Source: JASGDB01 sp049841315
Lineage (GTDB): Bacteria > Bacteroidota > Bacteroidia > Flavobacteriales > Weeksellaceae
DNA length: 9,687 nucleotides
Assembly: GCA_049841315.1 (NCBI GenBank)
Contig: JASGDB010000112.1
Location: 1-9,687 of the forward strand
Direction: 5' to 3'
The notes under the pieces are model-generated. The model was not told the DNA's origin, made no database searches, and saw only the letters and a program-made list of their open reading frames with translations. Within the stretch, counting starts at the first letter, position 1. Each line of letters opens with the position of its first letter. This document shows, piece after piece, positions 4,634 through 9,687 of this stretch. The position numbers and the translations under genes are program-made.

Positions 4634-6526
4634 TTAATTCAAAATCTCCTGCAATTCCAGCCACCTCATTTCACAATTTTCCAATTTTTCCGAAATATTT
4701 TCCAAATCTGATGAAAGCAATGAAATTTTCTCGTAGTCGCTTTCGTTATTGAGTTTTTTTAAAATTTCGTTCCGTTGCTTTTCCAATTCCGGGATTTCTT
4801 TTTCGATTTGTTCGAGTTCTCGCTGTTCTTTGAAACTAAGTTTTTTCTTAGAAGCCCCAAACCCCAAAGGGGCTTTTTGCTCCGCTGATTTTTCTTTTTC
4901 AGATTGATTTGCGGTTTTCAGCCCCCCTCCTTTGGAGGGATTAGGGGAGGCTCGATATTCCGAAAAATTCCCCATAAAATCCCGTATTTTTCCCTCTCCC
5001 TCAAAAGCCAGAACGTGGTCTACAATTCTGTCCATAAAATAACGGTCGTGCGAAACGATAATCAGACAGCCCTGAAAATTCTGTAAAAAGTTTTCCAAAA
5101 CCGTTAAAGTCGGCAAATCCAAATCGTTGGTCGGCTCGTCAAAAATCAGGAAATTAGGGTTTTGATACAAAACATACATTAAATGCAAACGCCGTTTTTC
5201 TCCGCCCGAAAGTTTGGAAATCGGGGAATACTGAGTTTGGTCATCAAACAAAAACAACCGCAAAAACTGCGATGCAGAAATGGTTCTTCCATTTGCCAAA
5301 GGAAAATTTTCGCCAACTTCTTTGATGAAATCAATCACTCTTTCATCTTCCTTGTAAGTCAAACCTTTTTGTGAAAAATATCCGAATTTTATGGTTTCTC
5401 CGGTTTCGATTTCTCCCGAATCTTTCGGCTCAAAACCCTGAATAATATTGAGTAAAGTCGATTTTCCCGCTCCGTTTTTCCCTACAATTCCTACTTTTTC
5501 TCCTCTTTGAAATTGATAACTGAAATCTATCAGCAAAACATTATCGCCGTAACTTTTATTGATATTTTTCAGTTCCAGAATCTTTTTTCCCAATCGTTTC
5601 ATTTCAAAATCCAGTTCCAAAGCATCTTTTCGGGTGTTGGTTTTCGCTGTTTTTTCGGTTTCGTAGAATGCGTCAATTCTCGATTTTGATTTTGTGGTTC
5701 TCGCTTTCGGCTGTCTTCGCATCCATTCCAGTTCCTTTCGGTAGAGGTTGTTGGCTTTGTCAATCGTGGCGTTCAGATTGTCTTCGCGAATCATTTTATT
5801 TTCGAGATAAGTGGCGTAACTTCCGTTGTGAACGTAAAGATTTTTGTCCTCCATTTCCCAAATCATATCGCAAACGGAATCCAGAAAATAACGGTCGTGC
5901 GTTACCAAAAGCAGCGTAATTTTCGCTTTTGAAAGGTAATTTTCCAGCCATTCCACCATTTCCACATCGAGGTGGTTGGTCGGTTCGTCCATTATCAGAA
6001 GTGTATGGCGGTGTTCGGCTCTGGTTTCCGTGAGTAATTTTGCCAAAGCCACTCTTTTAATTTGTCCGCCGGAAAGTGTTCCCATTTTTGCGGAAACGTC
6101 CGAAATTTTCAGTTGGGAAAGGAATTGTTTCATTTCATTTTCCAAATCCCACGCTTTCTGGTTTTCCATTTCGGCAATGGCTTTTTCCATTTCGTCGGGA
6201 TTTTGGGAAATCAGCGATTGGTGGTATTTTTTCAGTGCCTGAATCGGTTTGGAATCCAAAGTCATCATAAATTCTTCCACCGAAAGTTCGGGATTGAAAT
6301 CAATTTCCTGGTCAAACAAAACCACCTGAATATCTTTATTAAACACCACATTTCCACTGTCGGCAATTTCTTTTCCCATTAAAATTTTGAGCAGCGTGGA
6401 TTTTCCGCTTCCGTTTTTGGCAACAATGGCGATTTTGTCGCCCTCGTTCACATTGAAAGAGATATTTTCAAACAAAACTTTGATGCCATAAGATTTGGTA
6501 AGGTTTTCTGCGGAGATGTAATTCAT
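4634..6526 (-). CDS. uup: ABC-F ATPase of the Uup type
   Basis: Soluble ABC-F protein with two ATPase domains, 630 residues (E. coli Uup is about 635). ABC-F proteins act on ribosomes or branched nucleic-acid structures rather than transport. NBD1: Walker A AKNGSGKS (36-43, Ala in place of the usual first Gly), signature LSGGQ (151-155), Walker B with Asp180/Glu181, switch His210. The interdomain linker has KELEWMRRQPKARTTKSK (264-281), the typical Uup wording. NBD2: GKNGAGKS (349-356), LSGGE (439-443), Asp463/Glu464, His493. Residues ~564-628 form a charged coiled coil matching the Uup C-terminal nucleic-acid-binding domain. Between NBD2 and the coiled coil (about 526-559) the linker contains two translated palindromic repeats (ASPNPSKGGGL and KAPLGFGAS). 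The start ATG at 6526 directly precedes the first strand. It is apparently monocistronic, as a terminator separates it from the toxin-antitoxin genes upstream. Confidence 0.92.
   Translation of the reverse strand: MNYISAENLTKSYGIKVLFENISFNVNEGDKIAIVAKNGSGKSTLLKILMGKEIADSGNVVFNKDIQVVLFDQEIDFNPELSVEEFMMTLDSKPIQALKKYHQSLISQNPDEMEKAIAEMENQKAWDLENEMKQFLSQLKISDVSAKMGTLSGGQIKRVALAKLLTETRAEHRHTLLIMDEPTNHLDVEMVEWLENYLSKAKITLLLVTHDRYFLDSVCDMIWEMEDKNLYVHNGSYATYLENKMIREDNLNATIDKANNLYRKELEWMRRQPKARTTKSKSRIDAFYETEKTAKTNTRKDALELDFEMKRLGKKILELKNINKSYGDNVLLIDFSYQFQRGEKVGIVGKNGAGKSTLLNIIQGFEPKDSGEIETGETIKFGYFSQKGLTYKEDERVIDFIKEVGENFPLANGRTISASQFLRLFLFDDQTQYSPISKLSGGEKRRLHLMYVLYQNPNFLIFDEPTNDLDLPTLTVLENFLQNFQGCLIIVSHDRYFMDRIVDHVLAFEGEGKIRDFMGNFSEYRASPNPSKGGGLKTANQSEKEKSAEQKAPLGFGASKKKLSFKEQRELEQIEKEIPELEKQRNEILKKLNNESDYEKISLLSSDLENISEKLENCEMRWLELQEILN
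4853..4874 (+). repeat. Palindromic repeat inside uup, copy in + orientation
   Basis: A 22-bp element: AGCCCC, AAA, CCCC, AAA, GGGGCT. It belongs to the same family as 4920-4952 and 2336-2360, but lies in the opposite orientation to both. Read in the uup frame it encodes the atypical peptide APLGFGA (552-558) without disturbing the frame. Confidence 0.6.
4920..4952 (-). repeat. Palindromic repeat inside uup, copy in - orientation
   Basis: A 33-bp element. On the minus strand it reads AGCCTCCCCTAAT, then CCCTCC, AAA, GGAGGG, then GGGCT, forming a stem with an AAA loop and complementary outer ends AGCC/GGCT. It is translated as ASPNPSKGGGL (526-536). Together with the opposite-facing copy 45 bp away it could form a long hairpin in the uup mRNA. 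Confidence 0.65.
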
Positions 6527-6530
6527 TTTT

Positions 6531-6562
6531 ATAAGCGATGAATGATAAGCGATGAATGATAA
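6531..6562. repeat. 14-bp tandem repeat in the uup leader
   Basis: ATAAGCGATGAATG occurs twice head to tail (6531-6544, 6545-6558), followed by a partial third unit ATAA (6559-6562). It lies directly before the uup start codon and within its predicted untranslated leader. Confidence 0.75.
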
Positions 6563-6569
6563 TTGGGTG

Positions 6570-6577
6570 CGAAAATA
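6570..6577 (-). promoter_or_regulatory. Possible -7 box of uup
   Basis: On the minus strand TATTTTCG matches TAnnTTTG with one change and lies 43 bp before the uup ATG. It sits in a 15-bp string, GCGAAAATACGGAAA on the plus strand, found again at 7195-7209. No clear TTTG is seen at the -33 position. Confidence 0.35.
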
Positions 6578-6612
6578 CGGAAATGATGATTGATAAAAGA
6601 ATTTTGATGTTA

Positions 6613-6648
6613 CATCAAAAAAATAAAAACCACTTTAAGGCGGTTTTG
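6613..6648 (-). terminator. Intrinsic terminator of the toxin-antitoxin operon
   Basis: On the minus strand AAAACCGC (6640-6647) pairs with GTGGTTTT (6626-6633) around loop CTTAAA, an 8-bp stem with one G-T pair, followed by TATTTTTTTG. It begins 2 bp after the toxin stop codon and separates the operon from uup. Confidence 0.75.
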
Positions 6649-6649
6649 T

Positions 6650-6922
6650 TTAAAATAAATCGGAATGCGTACCTGTATTGGTAAACAAAAGAATAAGTTC
6701 GGTATCATTTTGCTGCCAAATCAAAAGCCAGTCGGATTTTATGTGACATTCCCAACAACCTGCGTAATTTCCGGAAAGTTTATGAGGTTTGTATTTCGGC
6801 GGTAAAGTGCCGGTTTCGGCTAAAATGCTCATCACTTCTTTGAGCAGAGAAATATCATAACCTCGTTTGATGCATTTTTTGACCTCTTTATCAAACTGTT
6901 TTGTGGTTACAATTTCGTACAT
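6650..6922 (-). CDS. YafQ-like toxin of a type II toxin-antitoxin pair (RelE superfamily)
   Basis: A 90-residue protein of the RelE/ParE superfamily, nearest to YafQ mRNA interferases, which cut mRNA in the ribosomal A site. Family wording: an N-terminal KQFDKEVKK helix, TGTLPPKYKPHKLSG (residues 37-51), CHIKSDWLLIWQ (59-70) and the ending TNTGTHSDLF (81-90). His47, His60, Asp64, Trp65, His86 and Phe90 match the key YafQ positions (H50, H63, D67, W68, H87, F91). The position corresponding to YafQ Arg83 is Asn82 here, so activity may be changed, although other residues occur there in the family. The gene begins 6 bp after the antitoxin stop codon, indicating co-transcription and possible translational coupling, and is followed at once by an intrinsic terminator. 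Length is normal and complete. Confidence 0.88.
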   Translation of the reverse strand: MYEIVTTKQFDKEVKKCIKRGYDISLLKEVMSILAETGTLPPKYKPHKLSGNYAGCWECHIKSDWLLIWQQNDTELILLFTNTGTHSDLF

Positions 6923-6928
6923 AAAAAA

Positions 6929-7123
6929 TTATTTTGCAATCTTTTTAAAATAATCTTCTACGCTTTTATGTTTGGTTACTTTCCCATTCCGTGCTTCTTC
7001 CAAAGAAATTTCAATGGCATTTTTCGCTTCCACTTTTTTGAACGTGCCAATAGACAGCAAAAAATCCAGTGCTTTTTTTGCTATCGTATTTTGGGAGTCA
7101 TATTCCAAAGTGATTCGTGCCAT
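6929..7123 (-). CDS. Antitoxin partner of the YafQ-like toxin
   Basis: A 64-residue protein, assigned as antitoxin mainly by position: it precedes the toxin by 6 bp in the usual antitoxin-first order. The N-terminal part (MARITLEYDSQNTIAKKALDF) starts with a beta strand, then an amphipathic helix with ALDFLLSIG. It is not an obvious RelB/DinJ ribbon-helix-helix protein by eye, but resembles short Bacteroidota proteins starting with TIEY/TLEYxxxN. The C-terminal part (SLEEARNGKVTKHKSVEDYFKKIAK) is charged, with the EEARNGKVTKHKSVEDYF wording seen in toxin-binding tails of many antitoxins. An upstream-extended frame to 7249 exists, but its extra 42 residues cover the promoter and the end of the lysozyme gene, so the ATG at 7123 is preferred. 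A perfect -7 box and a dyad lie just upstream, suggesting autoregulation. Confidence 0.8.
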   Translation of the reverse strand: MARITLEYDSQNTIAKKALDFLLSIGTFKKVEAKNAIEISLEEARNGKVTKHKSVEDYFKKIAK

Positions 7124-7133
7124 ATCGTAAATA

Positions 7134-7153
7134 TTGTATTCACAAAAATACAA
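7134..7153 (-). promoter_or_regulatory. Promoter -7 box with overlapping dyad, candidate operator of the toxin-antitoxin operon
   Basis: TATTTTTG on the minus strand (7143-7150) matches TAnnTTTG exactly and lies 19 bp before the antitoxin ATG. It overlaps a perfect 7-bp inverted repeat, TTGTATT (7134-7140) and AATACAA (7147-7153), separated by 6 bp. A dyad across the -7 box and start site is the expected place for binding by an antitoxin or toxin-antitoxin complex. Binding itself is inferred. Confidence 0.5.
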
Positions 7154-7218
7154 AATCTTTTGAAAAGAAAAATGTGATGATTGATAAATGATTTGCGAAA
7201 ATACGGAAAATAAAACTC

Positions 7219-8082
7219 TTAATCCAGCGTCATCCTCTTCAAACGCCACAAACTTCCGTTAAAAATATCCAAATCCACTTTTGTATTAATCCCATGAACA
7301 ATTCCGTTTTCCGTGAACTGCCAGAAATCCCAGTCGTCATCAGGTGAAGGCTGCGGAACATCATTGTAATTGGCGAGCCAAAGCGGATAATCGTCGAATT
7401 CGCCTTTCAGATAGTCTTTGTAATAATGGTAATAGGTGTAAATAATGGGTTTTTCGCCGTATTTTTCTTCGATGATTTTGCACCAGATTTTTAAATTTTC
7501 AATTAAAATTTCCTTACTTTTTCTCCTCGGAATTTTTTCAATATCCAGAATCGGAGGCAAATCTCCGCTTTCCAATTTTACGTTTTCCAGAAAATTATTG
7601 GCTTGAAGAACAGGGTCTTCATCTGCACGGTAAAAATGATATGCTCCCCGAATTTTTTCATGTTTTTTGGCGAGTTTCCAAAATTCGTCAAAATGCTTAT
7701 CGGCACTTCGGTTTCCCATAGTTGCCCGTAAAACCACAAAATCAATGGGAATAGCACCGTTTGCGATGCTCAGGCTGTCCCATTTTATATCTTCTTTACG
7801 CTGATAATGCGAAATATCGATTCCGAAAGTTTTATCGTTGTATTCCGTGATGATTTTATTGATTCTTTTGGTTTCAAATTCGGAGTTGGACAATTTTTTA
7901 TGCTCGAATTTATTGAAATACATGGCATAGTAAAACGCAATTTTGTTTTTCAGGTAAAATCCCGTAAACAGCAATGCAACGGCAAGAATCCCCAATAGGA
8001 TATACCGTTTCAGAAGGAAATTTTTTCTCCTTTTTTTATGAATTTTCTGTGAAATTTTTCGGGTGGTTTTCCTTTTTGCCAT
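7219..8082 (-). CDS. Membrane-anchored GH25 lysozyme-like muramidase
   Basis: Glycoside hydrolase family 25 protein (N-acetylmuramidase fold), 287 residues from ATG 8082. A TTG three codons upstream would extend it, but it overlaps the promoter box, so the ATG is preferred. Residues 1-26 are strongly basic (KRKTTRKISQKIHKKRRK), followed by a transmembrane segment at ~27-44 (YILLGILAVALLFTGFYL), so the enzyme domain should be anchored in the inner membrane facing the periplasm. The GH25 domain runs from ~85 to 280: FGIDISHYQ (Asp89), FVVLRATMG (115-123), GAYHFYR (146-152), PILDIE (Asp180 and Glu182, the catalytic pair), YTYYHYY, PLWLANY (233-239) and the ending WQFTENG...VDLDIFNG (Asp270). All catalytic acids are present. 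Likely role is peptidoglycan cleavage in cell-wall turnover. It is divergent from the hydrolase gene at 8190. Confidence 0.88.
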   Translation of the reverse strand: MAKRKTTRKISQKIHKKRRKNFLLKRYILLGILAVALLFTGFYLKNKIAFYYAMYFNKFEHKKLSNSEFETKRINKIITEYNDKTFGIDISHYQRKEDIKWDSLSIANGAIPIDFVVLRATMGNRSADKHFDEFWKLAKKHEKIRGAYHFYRADEDPVLQANNFLENVKLESGDLPPILDIEKIPRRKSKEILIENLKIWCKIIEEKYGEKPIIYTYYHYYKDYLKGEFDDYPLWLANYNDVPQPSPDDDWDFWQFTENGIVHGINTKVDLDIFNGSLWRLKRMTLD

Positions 8083-8088
8083 AAAGTG

Positions 8089-8096
8089 CAAAAATA
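8089..8096 (-). promoter_or_regulatory. -7 box of the lysozyme gene, very close to its start
   Basis: TATTTTTG on the minus strand matches TAnnTTTG exactly and ends only 6 bp before ATG 8082. Transcription would then begin at or within a few bases of the start codon, giving an almost leaderless mRNA. No convincing TTTG is seen at the -33 position. Confidence 0.4.
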
Positions 8097-8189
8097 AGGG
8101 ATAATTCTTTATCGTGTTATCTTATTTTTATTATTTGTACCATAGAAAATTCTTTTTCCCGACATCGGAATTTTAGTATTTTTACTCCC

Positions 8190-9035
8190 GTGAAAGTCAA
8201 AATAATTCATTTCCTTACAGAGGACCAGTATCTGCTTTCAGGGCGGATTTTCGAGCCGGAAATCTCCAACGGAAAACTGCTCCTTATCAATTCGGCAACA
8301 GGAGTAAAACAGCATATTTATTTCACTTTTGCAGGTTACATGGCGGAAAACGGTTTTACGGTCATTACCTACGATTATCGCGGAATAGGAGAGTCTAAAC
8401 CTGTTAAAATGAGAGGTTTCAAATCCAGTATGAGAATATGGGGAATGACGGATTACAAGGCGGTTACTCAATACATTAAAGCTAATTATTCCGGTTTAAA
8501 AAAATACGCACACGGGCATTCGGTAGGAGCGTTGATTCTCGGAATGAATGAGGATTCTAAAATGTTTGATGAATTTATTTTCACCGCCACTCAGAAAGCG
8601 TATTTCGGAAATCTCGGGACAAAAACAAAAATTGAAGCCTGTCTCGGTTTTGGAATTGTACAGCCGGTTTCCACGAAACTGTTTGGATATTTTCCTGCAC
8701 ATTATTTCGGGTTGGGAGAAAGTCTTCCGTCCGGAAGCGCATTCGACTGGCGGACTCTTATTATGAACAAAAAATCCACCAACAAACTTCTGGAATCCAC
8801 TCCCGATTTCTCCAAAGAGTTGAAGCAGAAGGTTTTCGTACTGCGTTTTGAGGATGACGCCTGGGTAACGGAAAAAGGTGTGAATTCCTTATTGCAGGAA
8901 ACGTATCCTAATTTAAAACCGGAACACCGCTTGGTAAAAGTTTCTGAATCCGAATCCGGAAAAATCGGACATATCAATTTTTTCAGGAGTTATAATAAAA
9001 AATTGTGGCAGATTATTCTGAATAAAATTTCCTGA
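8190..9035 (+). CDS. Alpha/beta hydrolase (COG4757-like)
   Basis: Predicted serine hydrolase of the alpha/beta-hydrolase fold, 281 residues, with no signal peptide or membrane segment, so cytoplasmic. After two N-terminal strands come LLLINSATGVKQHIY (30-44), whose backbone would supply the oxyanion hole, and VITYDYRGIGES (58-69). The nucleophile elbow is GHSVG with Ser111 (109-113). The acid is probably Asp222 or Asp223 in RFEDDAWVT, and the histidine is His261 in GKIGHINFF. The NSATGV opening, the YDYRGIGES strand and the GxIGHxxFF histidine resemble COG4757 predicted hydrolases. The substrate is unknown. The start is GTG at 8190, which begins the first strand directly; no in-frame ATG lies nearby upstream. 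A TATTTTTA box lies at 8177-8184, only 5 bp before the GTG. It is divergent from the lysozyme gene across a 107-bp spacer and stands alone. Confidence 0.82.
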   Translation: MKVKIIHFLTEDQYLLSGRIFEPEISNGKLLLINSATGVKQHIYFTFAGYMAENGFTVITYDYRGIGESKPVKMRGFKSSMRIWGMTDYKAVTQYIKANYSGLKKYAHGHSVGALILGMNEDSKMFDEFIFTATQKAYFGNLGTKTKIEACLGFGIVQPVSTKLFGYFPAHYFGLGESLPSGSAFDWRTLIMNKKSTNKLLESTPDFSKELKQKVFVLRFEDDAWVTEKGVNSLLQETYPNLKPEHRLVKVSESESGKIGHINFFRSYNKKLWQIILNKIS

Positions 9036-9298
9036 AAATTATATAAATAATCTGTTGTGCATTTAGATGTTTAAATTTTACCGAAATTTATTTTTATGGC
9101 TCATAAAGAATATCTTTGCTAAATTTTGATGCTCTTAGTTTTAAACTTTCTAAAAAAAATCCTTTACATTCTATAAGGATTCATTCGAAAATCCGAATCA
9201 ACTAATATAAAGTTACTTACATTATTTCAGATTCTATAGCTCACTTCTTTTCAAGAGCTTCTTTATTTCCTCAAAACCTGCTTTCTAAGTTTGGTTAA
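9036..9298. other. Non-coding gap of 263 bp
   Basis: AT-rich spacer after the hydrolase gene with stops in every frame I read. The only structure seen is an inverted repeat, AATCCTT (9158-9164) and AAGGATT (9175-9181), with a 10-bp loop, followed by a small ATTCG/CGAAT inverted repeat. The left end of the degraded insertion sequence may lie here, but I cannot place it. Confidence 0.6.
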
Positions 9299-9301
9299 AA
9301 G

Positions 9302-9687
9302 AGGAGGCCGCCAAGATTGTCTATCACAAAGGTCAATGGATGAAAGAGACCTATTGTTGTAGATACTTTAGGTTTGCTTTTGGTGGTTGTGGTTCATTGT
9401 GCAAACCGGCACGACAGCAAAGGAGCGATGAAGGTTTTTGAAAAATTAAACGAGCATTTTTATACGCTGAAAAAGATATTTGCAGATGGTGGATACAGAG
9501 GGGAACTGATAGAGAATGTCAGGATAAAATTTAGGTTTATAATAGAAATTATTCTTCGAACCGATAAAGAAAAACCGTTTAAGATTCTTCCAAAACGGTG
9601 GATTGTCGAAAGAACATTTTCTTGGTTCGAAAGTTACAGAAAACTTGGAAAAGACTATGAATATCATACAGCAGAAGCAATGGTGCA
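9302..9687 (+). pseudogene. Degraded IS5-family (IS427/ISL2-like) transposase, running off the window
   Basis: From 9344 to the window end the frame encodes an IS5-type transposase catalytic region: VVDTLGLLLVVVVHCAN with the first Asp, FADGGYRGELIE with the second Asp, and KRWIVERTFSWFESYRKLGKDYEY with the catalytic Glu. Just upstream, in the same frame, KVNG-stop-KRP stands where family members read KVNGRKRHI; the TGA at 9341-9343 is one change from CGA. Further upstream in frame, 9302-9322 reads RRPPRLS, like the GRPPK segment near the N-terminus of such proteins, preceded by a TAA at 9296. About 100 residues usually lying between the two parts are missing, so an internal deletion is likely. 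The subgroup differs from the element at 1-475. Confidence 0.75.

Noticed and set aside
4904..5086. 60-codon plus-strand frame inside uup
   Set aside because: It is a shadow of the uup gene. Its proline/glycine-rich start is the reverse reading of the palindromic repeat.
7124..7249. 42-residue upstream extension of the antitoxin frame
   Set aside because: It would overlap the end of the lysozyme gene and run through the promoter and dyad; the ATG at 7123 gives a typical antitoxin length.
8083..8091. TTG start three codons upstream for the lysozyme
   Set aside because: It lies inside the -7 box TATTTTTG, and the ATG at 8082 begins the usual basic N-terminus.
9446..9667. 73-codon minus-strand frame at the right edge
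   Set aside because: It is the antisense of the transposase catalytic region, which is recognisable on the plus strand.

Overview
The window looks like chromosomal DNA from a member of the Bacteroidota, most likely a Flavobacteriia/Weeksellaceae species of the Chryseobacterium, Kaistella or Elizabethkingia type. The basis is the AT-rich composition, the Lys/Ile/Asn/Phe-rich proteins, several -7 boxes fitting TAnnTTTG (or TATTTTCG), weak or absent Shine-Dalgarno sequences, and protein variants that resemble flavobacterial orthologues from memory. No database search was possible, so the genus is an inference.

Layout. The window begins inside an IS5-type insertion sequence (transposase 3' part, 1-450). 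Its end appears to have rewritten the C-terminus of a small DUF2007-type gene on the minus strand (404-688). A 232-bp gap with a REP-like hairpin follows. Next come two minus-strand lysine-catabolism genes: an ALDH7-type aminoadipate-semialdehyde dehydrogenase (2357-3907), transcribed first, and L-lysine 6-aminotransferase (921-2258). Together they would take L-lysine to L-2-aminoadipate. A 372-bp gap carries what looks like a dispersed intergenic repeat, followed by a small plus-strand membrane-protein gene (4280-4480). A full-length ABC-F ATPase of the Uup type lies on the minus strand (4634-6526). Upstream of it is a compact toxin-antitoxin operon with a YafQ-like toxin (6650-6922) and a short antitoxin (6929-7123), having its own promoter, candidate operator and intrinsic terminator. 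A membrane-anchored GH25 lysozyme (7219-8082, minus) and an alpha/beta hydrolase (8190-9035, plus) are divergently transcribed. The right end holds a decayed remnant of a second, different IS5-family transposase (about 9302-9687).

The content is ordinary chromosomal metabolism and housekeeping, framed by insertion sequences and dotted with small repeats. The most notable signal is a family of short G/C-rich palindromes. One copy sits at the stop codon of the dehydrogenase gene between two perfect 11-bp direct repeats, which looks like a target-site duplication. Two more, in opposite orientations, lie in frame inside the uup linker and are translated. A second interesting structure is the repeat at about 3986-4185, whose first hairpin has a loop fully complementary to a downstream segment. 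I did not find a clearly new multi-gene system.
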